A stretch of 6,150 nt of DNA, taken from positions 1 to 6,150 of the forward strand of contig DEKZ01000361.1 in the NCBI GenBank assembly GCA_002354135.1, in the 5' to 3' direction. Origin of the DNA: Massilia sp. UBA2709 (GTDB lineage: Bacteria > Pseudomonadota > Gammaproteobacteria > Burkholderiales > Burkholderiaceae_D). Shown one piece after another: positions 1 to 6,110 of this stretch (its first letter is position 1; every line of letters starts with the position of its first letter). The notes under the pieces are model-generated. The model searched no databases. It was not told the origin of the DNA and saw only the letters and a list, made by a program, of their open reading frames with translations. Made by a program: the position numbers and the translations under genes.

Positions 1-614
1 TGGCGCTGGCGGCCTGGGGCGGCGCCCACGGCACCCTGGCCCAGATGGGCTGGTTCTTCACCAAGGCCGCGCTGCTGACTTTCGGCGGCGCCTACGCCGT
101 GCTGCCCTACGTGGTGCAGGGCGCGGTCGAGCACTACGGCTGGCTCGACGCGACCCAGATGATCGACGGCCTGGCGCTGGGCGAGACCACGCCGGGGCCC
201 CTGATCATGATCGTCGCCTTCGTCGGCTTCGTCGGCGGCTGGACCCATGCCCTGCTCGGACCGGAGGCGCTGCCGCTGGCCGGCCTGCTCGGCGCCGCGG
301 TCGCGGCGCTGTTCACCTTCCTGCCTTCTTTTATCTTCATCCTGGCCGGCGGCCCGCTGGTCGAAGCCACCCGGGGCGACCTGCGCTTGAGCGCGCCGCT
401 GACCGCGATCTCGGCGGCGGTGGTCGGCGTCATCGCCAGCCTTGCTGTATACTTCGGGCGCGAAGTCTTCTTCGCCGGCGGCGCCTTCCAGCCCGCTGCC
501 CTCGTCATTGGCGCCCTCGCCGCGGTCGCGCTGCTGCGCTACCGGGTCGGCACCATCAAGCTGCTCGCTGCCTGTGCGCTCGCGGGCCTCGTGCTATCGT
601 ATTGGTATGGCTGA
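1..614 (+). CDS. chrA: Chromate transporter ChrA, C-terminal half (5' end outside the window)
   Basis: This is an inner-membrane protein of the CHR family, which exports chromate. The frame is open from base 3 without a start, so the N-terminal part lies upstream; 203 residues remain. The visible part reads as the second CHR domain of a long-type ChrA. It has the FGGAYAVLPYV segment early on, then the ETTPGPL motif, and about six hydrophobic stretches alternating with short loops, the last ending in SYWYG. I ignored the internal ATG at 45 as a start because the same hydrophobic, family-like reading continues upstream of it. The stop TGA (612-614) lies inside the first codons of moaA, so the two are probably co-transcribed. 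The family call is solid from the motifs. Chromate as the actual substrate is inferred from the family. Confidence 0.85.
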   Translation, partial: ALAAWGGAHGTLAQMGWFFTKAALLTFGGAYAVLPYVVQGAVEHYGWLDATQMIDGLALGETTPGPLIMIVAFVGFVGGWTHALLGPEALPLAGLLGAAVAALFTFLPSFIFILAGGPLVEATRGDLRLSAPLTAISAAVVGVIASLAVYFGREVFFAGGAFQPAALVIGALAAVALLRYRVGTIKLLAACALAGLVLSYWYG

Positions 615-1716
615 AAAAATCATCATGCTGAATGACCTGCGCAGTCCCGCGCTGGCCGTTCCGGCAACACCCGTCGCACCCAGCGGCCATCTCGTCGATG
701 CGCTCGCCCGTCCCTTGCACGACCTGCGGATCTCGGTTACCGACCGCTGCAATTTCCGCTGCGTGTATTGCATGCCGAAGGAAGTGTTCGGCAAGGACTA
801 CCCCTACCTGCCGCACGGCGACCTGCTCTCGTTCGAGGAAATCACCCGCGTGGCGCGCATCTTCATTGCCCACGGCGTCGAGAAGATCCGCCTGACCGGC
901 GGCGAACCGCTGCTGCGCAAGAACCTCGAGCACCTGGTGGCCATGCTGCGCGCGCTGCCCACTGCATCCGGCCGGCCGCTCGACCTGACCCTCACCACCA
1001 ACGGCTCGATCCTGACGCGCAAGGCGCGCGCCCTGAAGGACGCCGGCCTGGACCGCGTCACGGTCTCGCTCGACGCCATCGACGACGCGGTCTTCAAGCG
1101 CATGAACGACGTCGACTTCGCCGTCGCCGACGTGCTGGCCGGGATCGAGGCGGCGCACGCCGCCGGGCTGGGGCCGATCAAGGTCAACATGGTCGTCAAG
1201 CGCGGCAGCAACGACGACCAGATCGTACCGATGGCGCGCCACTTCAAGGGCTCGCCCGTGATCCTGCGCTTCATCGAATACATGGACGTGGGCGCCTCGA
1301 ACGGCTGGAACATGGATGAAGTCGTACCGTCGAACGAGGTGGTGCAGCGCATCGGCGCCGAGATGCCGCTGGCGCCGCTCGACCCGAACTACACCGGCGA
1401 GACCGCCGCGCGCTGGCGCTACCTGGACGGCGGCGGCGAGATCGGCGTCATCTCCAGCGTCACCGGCGCCTTCTGCAAGGACTGCAGCCGCATGCGCCTG
1501 TCGACCGAGGGCAAGCTCTACACCTGCCTGTTCGCGACCCAGGGCCACGACCTGCGCGCCCTGCTGCGCGGCGGCCATGACGACCTGGCGATCGGCGGCG
1601 CCGTCGCGCGCCTGTGGCAAGGCCGCGCCGACCGCTATTCCGAGACCCGCACCATCAACACCACGGGGCTGGCGCGCGGCGCGCGCAAAGTCGAAATGTC
1701 CTACATCGGCGGTTAA
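607..1716 (+). CDS. moaA: GTP 3',8-cyclase MoaA (radical SAM), first step of molybdenum cofactor synthesis
   Basis: MoaA uses S-adenosylmethionine and two [4Fe-4S] clusters to convert GTP to 3',8-cyclo-7,8-dihydro-GTP, the substrate of MoaC. The 369-residue protein has every hallmark. The radical SAM cluster CxxxCxxC is at Cys48, Cys52 and Cys55, and GGEP at 98-101 contacts SAM. The second cluster has Cys290, Cys293 and Cys307 with CxxC-x13-C spacing, and the protein ends in the conserved Gly-Gly tail. The start at 607 is chosen because it overlaps the chrA stop by 8 bases, consistent with translational coupling. ATG 625 (363 residues) is possible, and neither has a clear Shine-Dalgarno sequence. 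The frame is open back to 442, but that part lies inside chrA and looks nothing like MoaA. The first Cys lies about 24 residues later than in E. coli MoaA, so there is a Pro/Ala-rich N-terminal extension. Confidence 0.96.
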   Translation: MAEKIIMLNDLRSPALAVPATPVAPSGHLVDALARPLHDLRISVTDRCNFRCVYCMPKEVFGKDYPYLPHGDLLSFEEITRVARIFIAHGVEKIRLTGGEPLLRKNLEHLVAMLRALPTASGRPLDLTLTTNGSILTRKARALKDAGLDRVTVSLDAIDDAVFKRMNDVDFAVADVLAGIEAAHAAGLGPIKVNMVVKRGSNDDQIVPMARHFKGSPVILRFIEYMDVGASNGWNMDEVVPSNEVVQRIGAEMPLAPLDPNYTGETAARWRYLDGGGEIGVISSVTGAFCKDCSRMRLSTEGKLYTCLFATQGHDLRALLRGGHDDLAIGGAVARLWQGRADRYSETRTINTTGLARGARKVEMSYIGG

Positions 1717-1720
1717 AAAA

Positions 1721-3598
1721 ATGAACAAACAGGCATCGATCAGCGGACTGATCCTCGCGGGCGGACGCGGCTCGCGCATGGGCCACGTCGACAAGGGCCT
1801 GCAGCCCTTCCGCGGCAAGACCATGGTGGCGCACGTGCTCGAGCGCCTGGCGCCGCAGGTGGCGAGCGTGGCCATCAACGCCAACCAGAACCTCGGCACT
1901 TATGCCGAATTCGGCGTGCCGGTCTGGCCGGACGACCTGGCCGGCTTCGCCGGGCCGCTGGCCGGGCTGGAAACGGGCATGCGCCGCTGCCAGACTCCTT
2001 ACCTGCTGACCGCGCCCTGCGATTCGCCCTTCGTGCCTGCCGACCTGGCCGCACGCCTGCTGGCCGCGCTGGAAGAACAGGACGCCGACCTCGCCTTCGC
2101 CGCGACCCAGGAGCCCGGCCAGCGCGTGCAGCCGCATCCGGTGTTCTGCCTGGTGAAGGCGAACCTGCTGCCGATTCTTTCGAGTTACCTGGCGGAGGGT
2201 GGACGGCGCATGGACGGCTGGTACAAGGACCTGAAGGCCGTCGAGGTGCTGTTCGAGGACGCGGATGCCTTCCGCAACATCAACACGCTCGACGAGCTGC
2301 GCAGCCTGGATACCGGCGCCCCGCAGCGCCTGCAGGACGTGACGAGCTGCCTGTCGGCCTACGATCCGGAGGCGCTGCCGGTGCGCGACGCCCAGCGCAT
2401 CATCCGCGAGTTCGTGCAGCCGGTGCGCTCGACCGAACAGGTGGCGCTGCGCGCCGCCCTGGGGCGCGTGCTGGCGCGCGACATCGTCTCGCCGATCGAC
2501 GTGCCGGCCCACGACAACTCGGCCATGGACGGCTACGCGCTGCGCGGCGAGGATATCCCCGCTGACGGCGTGGCGCGCCTGGCCGTGATCGGCACCGTCT
2601 ATGCCGGCCGCCCGTCCGAACTGGTTCCCGGCCCGGGCGAATGCGTGCGCATCATGACCGGCGGCGTCATGCCTGCCGGTTGCGACAGCGTGGTGTCGCA
2701 GGAGCTGCTGCTGGAGGACGGCGAGCACGAGATCGCGCTGAAGGCGGGTACGATCCGCGCCGGCGACAACCGCCGTTTCAAAGGCGAGGACCTGAAGGCC
2801 GGCAGCCCGGCCCTGCGCGCGGGGAAGATCGTCCGCCCGGCCGACCTGGGCCTGATCGCCTCGCTCGGCATCGCCGAGGTGCCGGTGCAGCGCCGCCTGC
2901 GCGTGGCCTTCTTCTCGACCGGCGACGAGCTGCGCTCGATCGGCCAGGCGCTGGACGAAGGCAGCGTCTACGACAGCAACCGCTACACCATCTACGGCAT
3001 GCTGCAGCGCCTGGGCTGCGACATCATCGACATGGGCATCGTGCGCGACGACCCGGCGGCGCTCGAGGAAGCCCTGCGCAGCGCCTGCGAGAACGCGGAC
3101 GCGATCGTCACTTCCGGCGGGGTCTCGGTCGGTGCGGCCGACTACACCAAGCAGATCATGGCGCGCCTGGGCGACGTCACCTTCTGGAAGATCGGCATGC
3201 GCCCGGGCCGCCCGCTGGCCTTCGGCCGCATCCACTCGAACGGCCACAACGCCTTCCTGTTCGGCCTGCCGGGCAATCCGGTGGCGGTGATGGTCTCGTT
3301 CTACTTCTTCGCGCGCGAAGCCCTGCTGCGCATGATGGGCGCCGAGGCGCCCCTGCCGCTGCTGCGCGCCCGCTCGCAGGGCGCGATCCGCAAGAAGCCC
3401 GGCCGCACCGAATATCAGCGCGGCATCCTCACCCACGGCGAGGACGGCGCGCCCCAGGTGCGCATCACCGGCTCGCAGGGCTCGGGCATTTTGCGCTCGA
3501 TGTCGGAGGCGAACTGCATGGTGGTGCTGCACGACGAACAGGGCAGCGTCGCGGCAGGCGAGATGGTGGATGTGCTGATGTTCGAGGGCTTGGTATAA
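1721..3598 (+). CDS. mobA-moeA: Fused molybdenum cofactor guanylyltransferase (MobA) and molybdopterin molybdenumtransferase (MoeA)
   Basis: One frame of 625 residues carries two cytoplasmic enzymes normally made separately. Residues 1-196 are MobA, which transfers GMP to Mo-molybdopterin: the nucleotide loop LAGGRGSRMGHVDKGL (12-27), PCD with the likely metal ligand Asp101, and the closing NINTLDEL (186-193). After a linker of about 10 residues, 207-625 is MoeA, which inserts molybdate into adenylylated molybdopterin: DNSAMDGYA (265-273), MTGGVMPAG (312-320), GED (355-357), STGDEL (399-404), RDDP (442-445), SGGVSVGAADYTK (465-477), RPGRP (494-498) and LPGNP (516-520). Both domains are full length against E. 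coli MobA (194) and MoeA (411). No in-frame stop separates them. An internal GTG at 2339 could start a free MoeA but has no well-spaced ribosome site. The ATG at 1721 is 4 bases after the moaA stop. The frame opens earlier, but that part is out-of-frame moaA. Confidence 0.93.
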   Translation: MNKQASISGLILAGGRGSRMGHVDKGLQPFRGKTMVAHVLERLAPQVASVAINANQNLGTYAEFGVPVWPDDLAGFAGPLAGLETGMRRCQTPYLLTAPCDSPFVPADLAARLLAALEEQDADLAFAATQEPGQRVQPHPVFCLVKANLLPILSSYLAEGGRRMDGWYKDLKAVEVLFEDADAFRNINTLDELRSLDTGAPQRLQDVTSCLSAYDPEALPVRDAQRIIREFVQPVRSTEQVALRAALGRVLARDIVSPIDVPAHDNSAMDGYALRGEDIPADGVARLAVIGTVYAGRPSELVPGPGECVRIMTGGVMPAGCDSVVSQELLLEDGEHEIALKAGTIRAGDNRRFKGEDLKAGSPALRAGKIVRPADLGLIASLGIAEVPVQRRLRVAFFSTGDELRSIGQALDEGSVYDSNRYTIYGMLQRLGCDIIDMGIVRDDPAALEEALRSACENADAIVTSGGVSVGAADYTKQIMARLGDVTFWKIGMRPGRPLAFGRIHSNGHNAFLFGLPGNPVAVMVSFYFFAREALLRMMGAEAPLPLLRARSQGAIRKKPGRTEYQRGILTHGEDGAPQVRITGSQGSGILRSMSEANCMVVLHDEQGSVAAGEMVDVLMFEGLV

Positions 3599-3600
3599 CC

Positions 3601-3639
3601 GTAGGGTGGGCGGGTTTCCCGCCCACGCGTTCAACCGGC
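3601..3639 (+). repeat. Left REP repeat with hairpin, possible terminator of mobA-moeA
   Basis: The repeat starts with GTAG (3601-3604). A perfect 9-bp stem follows, GTGGGCGGG (3606-3614) pairing with CCCGCCCAC (3618-3626) across a TTT loop, and it ends in a 13-base tail GCGTTCAACCGGC (3627-3639). It matches the reverse complement of 4337-4375 at 38 of 39 positions, the difference being the middle loop base. GTAG begins 2 bases after the mobA-moeA stop, and its TAG is in frame, giving a second stop. The GC-rich hairpin could block readthrough or protect the mRNA 3' end, but no T-tract follows it. Confidence 0.9.
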
Positions 3640-3729
3640 TGATGCTCATCCGCATTGCCGCCTTTGATACAGGTCACTGCCGCACCGCTTTCGATTCGTG
3701 CGCGCCTCGACCCTTTTTATCATCGGGCG

Positions 3730-4266
3730 ATGTCCCGATTCCGCCGCGCCAACTTCGGCACCACCTTTTTCTTCACGCTCGTCGCTTTCCGGCGTCGCCC
3801 CATTCTGTGCGACGACATATTCGTCACCGCCCTGCGCGAAGCCATCCAGGCCGTTCGGGTGCGGCGTCCATTCGTCATTGAGGCGTGGGTGCAACTTCCC
3901 GATCATTTGCATTGCATCTGGACGCTGCCGCCTAACGATACCGATTATTCTCGACGATGGTCCGAGATCAAGCATCGTGTCTCATATGCATGCCGCGCTG
4001 ACTACGCCAGTCTCGGAACGTCATCCAGCATGAGACGACACCGTGTCTCGACTATCTGGCAGCGGCGATTCTGGGAGCATCAGATCAGGGATGAACTGGA
4101 TTTCGAACGCCACGTCGATTACATCCATATCAATCCGGTACGGCATGGACATGTAGAGCACGCGTCGTTATGGCCGTATTCGAGTTTTGGGCGTTACGTT
4201 CGGGATGCAGTTTATCCATCGGATTGGTGCGGTCCGGTGGATTTGCCTGAGCTGATGTGGGAGTAG
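3730..4266 (+). CDS. REP-associated tyrosine transposase (RAYT, Y1/HUH family)
   Basis: This is a single-strand DNA transposase of the IS200-like Y1 fold, of the group found as single chromosomal copies with REP palindromes. In the 178-residue reading, the metal-binding HUH pair is His59 and His61 within LPDHLHCIWTLP, and the probable nucleophile is Tyr131 within HVDYIHINPVRHG. The opening SRFRRANFG, RRRPIL (21-26) and the C-terminal WPYSSFGRYVRD also fit the family, and the length is normal (E. coli RAYT is about 165), so it looks intact. ATG 3730 is chosen because the family typically begins with a short basic segment like MSRFRR; a TTG at 3655 would add 25 unrelated residues. No strong ribosome site precedes it. 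Codon use is less GC-biased than in the neighbours. Its stop codon lies inside the first unit of a tandem repeat. Confidence 0.9.
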   Translation: MSRFRRANFGTTFFFTLVAFRRRPILCDDIFVTALREAIQAVRVRRPFVIEAWVQLPDHLHCIWTLPPNDTDYSRRWSEIKHRVSYACRADYASLGTSSSMRRHRVSTIWQRRFWEHQIRDELDFERHVDYIHINPVRHGHVEHASLWPYSSFGRYVRDAVYPSDWCGPVDLPELMWE

Positions 4267-4348
4267 GCGAATGTACGAATGATCCGGGGCCGGTTGAACG
4301 CTGATGTGGAGTAACCGAATATTCGAATGATTCCGCGCCGGTTGAACG
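4252..4348 (+). repeat. Two diverged tandem ~49-base units at the 3' end of the transposase gene
   Basis: Unit 1 (4252-4300) and unit 2 (4301-4348) abut directly. Both begin CTGATGTGG and end CCGGTTGAACG, and both share an interior CGAATGAT; they differ by scattered substitutions and one missing G. Unit 1 includes the last codons and stop of the transposase gene. Unit 2 is a non-coding echo of it and contains a perfect palindrome CGAATATTCG (4316-4325). The 13-mer GCCGGTTGAACGC at 4289-4301 recurs at 4337-4349 and, inverted, at 3627-3639, so each unit ends in the tail of a REP, but only the outer one keeps the hairpin. Confidence 0.85.
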
Positions 4349-4375
4349 CGTGGGCGGGAGACCCGCCCACCCTAC
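4337..4375 (-). repeat. Right REP repeat with hairpin, possible terminator of rmuC
   Basis: Read on the minus strand this copies the left REP at 38 of 39 positions. It has GTAG at 4375-4372, a 9-bp stem formed by 4350-4358 and 4362-4370, a 3-base loop (4359-4361) and the same 13-base tail. It overlaps the second tandem unit through that tail. Its GTAG follows the rmuC stop codon (4378-4376) with no base between, so rmuC transcripts run straight into the hairpin. A role in 3' end formation is inferred from position only. Confidence 0.9.
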
Positions 4376-5719
4376 TTACTCCTCGCTGTCGGCCCTGTCC
4401 GGCCCCAGCATCAGCTGCGCCGCCTCGCTCGGCAGCGCCTCCACCGACTTGAGCTTGCGCGCCATCTGGCGGCTGCGCACCTCGGCGCTTTCGATGTTTT
4501 TCGCTGCCTTCTCGAGGGTCGCCTTGGTGGCGGCCAGGACGTCGCCGAACTTGGCGAATTCCGTCTTCACCGCGCCCAGCACCTGCCAGACTTCGGACGA
4601 TCGCTTTTCCAGCGCCAGCGTGCGGAAGCCCATCTGCAGGCTGTTCAGCAGGGCCGTCAGGGTCGAGGGGCCGGCGATCGTCACGCGCAGGGTGCGCTGC
4701 AGCTCGTCGGCGACGCCGGGGCGCCGCATCACTTCGGCGTACAGGCCTTCGGTCGGCAGGAACAGGATCGCGAAGTCCGTCGTCTGCGGCGGGGACACGT
4801 ATTTCTCGCAGATCGTCTTGGCCTCGGCGCGCACCGCGCGTTCGAGTTCGGCGCCGAAGCGGGCCACGCCGTCGGCGTCCGAGCGTTCCTGTGCTTCCAG
4901 CAGACGCTCGTACTGCTCCTTCGGGAACTTGGCGTCGATCGGCAGCCACAGCGGCGGCCCGCCGTCGACCACACCCGGCAGCTTGATCGCGAACTCGACG
5001 CGCGCGTTGGAGCCGGCCACGGTCTCGACGTTCTTGGCGTACTGGTCGACCGTCAGCACCTGTTCGAGCAGCATCTCGAGCTGCACTTCGCCCCAGGTGC
5101 CGCGGGTCTTCACGTTGGTCAGCACGCGCTTGAGGTCGCCCACGCCGATGGCCAGTTGCTGCATCTCGCCCAGGCCCTGGTGCACCTTCTCCAGGCGTTC
5201 CGACACATGGCGGAACGATTCGGTCAGGCGTGTTTCCAGCGTCGTGTGCAACTTCTCGTCGACGGTCTGGCGCATCTCTTCCAGGCGCTTGGCGTTGTCG
5301 ACCTGGAGATCGCGGATCTTCGTCTCCAGCGTGGCGCGCACTTCCAGCATGCGCTGGGCGTTCGACTCGGTGAGGTTGGCCAGGGTCTGCTGCAAGGTGT
5401 CGGCGAAGCGCTTCAGGGCGCGCGCCTGCTCCTCGCGGCCGCCGGCCGCATGCAGTTGCATCTGCTGGCGCATGCTGTCCAGTTGCTGGACGGTGGCCGC
5501 CTGGTGCTGGGCCATGTGCGCCGCCAGTTCCTGGCGCGTGGCCTGGGCGCTGTGCTGCAGCTCCAGCCGCAGTTCGCGCTCGACGCGTTCGAACTGCTGG
5601 CCGTCACCGCTGCCGCTGCCGTTACCACTGAGGCCGCGCGCGCGCAGCAGCACCAGCACCTGCAGCGCGATCACGGCAAGCAGCGCGACCGCGATCACCA
5701 CGAATTGGAGGGTGCTCAT
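4376..5719 (-). CDS. rmuC: RmuC family DNA recombination protein
   Basis: RmuC proteins are associated with limiting inversions at short inverted repeats, and the core domain is predicted to have a PD-(D/E)xK nuclease-like fold; the biochemical activity is not well settled. This 447-residue copy has the family layout. A hydrophobic segment at about 5-26 probably anchors it in the membrane, and a Gly/Ser-rich stretch follows (31-40). A long Gln/Glu/Arg-rich region predicted to be coiled coil runs to about 190. The conserved domain covers about 195-395, with TRGTWGEVQLEMLLEQ (205-220), IDAKFPKEQY (261-270), DFAILFLPTEGLYAEV (315-330) and GPSTLTALLNSLQMGFRTLA (350-369). Asp262 and Lys264 could belong to the nuclease motif. 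The ATG at 5719 lies one base after the globin stop, with AAGG at a suitable distance upstream. The length is normal for the family. Confidence 0.95.
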   Translation of the reverse strand: MSTLQFVVIAVALLAVIALQVLVLLRARGLSGNGSGSGDGQQFERVERELRLELQHSAQATRQELAAHMAQHQAATVQQLDSMRQQMQLHAAGGREEQARALKRFADTLQQTLANLTESNAQRMLEVRATLETKIRDLQVDNAKRLEEMRQTVDEKLHTTLETRLTESFRHVSERLEKVHQGLGEMQQLAIGVGDLKRVLTNVKTRGTWGEVQLEMLLEQVLTVDQYAKNVETVAGSNARVEFAIKLPGVVDGGPPLWLPIDAKFPKEQYERLLEAQERSDADGVARFGAELERAVRAEAKTICEKYVSPPQTTDFAILFLPTEGLYAEVMRRPGVADELQRTLRVTIAGPSTLTALLNSLQMGFRTLALEKRSSEVWQVLGAVKTEFAKFGDVLAATKATLEKAAKNIESAEVRSRQMARKLKSVEALPSEAAQLMLGPDRADSEE

Positions 5720-5720
5720 C

Positions 5721-6110
5721 TCAGTCGGCCTTGTTGCGCATCCAGTCGGCGGTCTGGTAGAAGGACTGCATCAGGCGCAGGCGCAGCGCGTCGTCCATGC
5801 CGATGTCTTCCATGGCCCAGGCCATCGCGCGCAGCCACTGGTCGCGCTCGCTCGTGCCGATCGCGAACGGCAGGTGGCGCGCACGCAGGCGCGGGTGGCC
5901 ATAGCGCTCGATGAACAGGTCGGGCCCGCCCATCCAGCCGGACAGGAACATGAACAGCTTCTCGCGCGAGCTGTCATTGGGTTTGGGGTGCATCGCGTGG
6001 ATGCCGGCGAATTCCGGCTCCAGTTCCATCAGGTCGTAGAAGCGGTCGACCAGTTCGCGCAGGCGGCTTTCGCCGCCGATGATTTCGTACAGGGTTTGGT
6101 TCTCGGACAT
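5721..6110 (-). CDS. Group II truncated hemoglobin (TrHbO type)
   Basis: This is a small cytoplasmic heme protein of the 2-on-2 globin fold. Members bind oxygen or nitric oxide and are linked to oxidative and nitrosative stress or to redox chemistry; the specific role here is unknown. The 129-residue protein is full length. The proximal heme ligand is His79 in GHPRLRARHLPF (71-82), the most diagnostic motif. Tyr25 (FYDLM) fits position B10 and Trp92 (RDQWLRAM) fits the G8 Trp typical of group II. WMGGPDLF (59-66) also matches the family. His38 in the GIHAMHP segment may be at the CD1 position, but I cannot fix this without an alignment. The ATG at 6110 is chosen because the family begins shortly before the LYEIIGGE helix. 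An ATG at 6118 is out of frame. It is the first gene of a unit with rmuC, whose start lies one base after this stop. Confidence 0.93.
   Translation of the reverse strand: MSENQTLYEIIGGESRLRELVDRFYDLMELEPEFAGIHAMHPKPNDSSREKLFMFLSGWMGGPDLFIERYGHPRLRARHLPFAIGTSERDQWLRAMAWAMEDIGMDDALRLRLMQSFYQTADWMRNKAD

Larger units (their letters stand above)
3601..4375. mobile_element. REP-associated transposase unit (RAYT gene between inverted REP repeats)
   Basis: A single RAYT transposase gene is bracketed by two near-identical REP repeats in inverted orientation (3601-3639 and 4337-4375), the usual layout of a REP/RAYT unit. Each repeat has GTAG at its outer edge, the tetranucleotide recognised by TnpA-REP proteins in the systems studied. 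The unit occupies the whole space between two convergent genes and interrupts neither. Its G+C is visibly lower: hand counts give 30/60 (3901-3960), 34/60 (3961-4020) and 32/60 (4141-4200), against 42/60 at 1981-2040. This suggests acquisition. The element seems complete. Whether it is active, and how many REP copies the genome holds, cannot be seen here. Confidence 0.85.

Noticed and set aside
494..498. Arg in place of the second Lys of the E. coli MoeA motif KPGKP region (residues 494-498 of the fused protein)
   Set aside because: RPG variants of this motif are common in bacterial MoeA, so it is not evidence of an inactive enzyme. The numbers given here are residue positions, not bases.
1316..1720. 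N-terminal extension of the mobA-moeA frame back into moaA
   Set aside because: The extra residues are out-of-frame moaA (Arg/Ala/Ser/Thr-rich); MobA homology begins at the ATG at 1721.
556..1899. A 447-codon open frame on the minus strand opposite moaA
   Set aside because: It has the same antisense composition and no recognisable domain, and moaA on the other strand is certain.
2339..3598. Separate moeA gene starting at GTG 2339
   Set aside because: AGGA lies only one base before the GTG, too close for a ribosome site, and MobA has no stop before it. An additional internal initiation cannot be excluded, but the fused reading is the simplest.
1655..3655. A 666-codon open frame on the minus strand opposite mobA-moeA
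   Set aside because: Its translation is Arg/Ala/His/Gln-rich low-complexity sequence typical of the antisense frame of a high-GC gene, and the plus strand carries unmistakable MobA and MoeA motifs.
4212..4949. Minus-strand frame whose end reads as repeated AFNR..IIR segments
   Set aside because: It is a shadow of rmuC running into the REP and tandem repeats; the peptide repetition only reflects the DNA repeats.
5156..5914. Plus-strand 252-codon frame opposite rmuC
   Set aside because: It is a Leu/His/Gln/Arg-rich antisense shadow of the coiled-coil part of rmuC.
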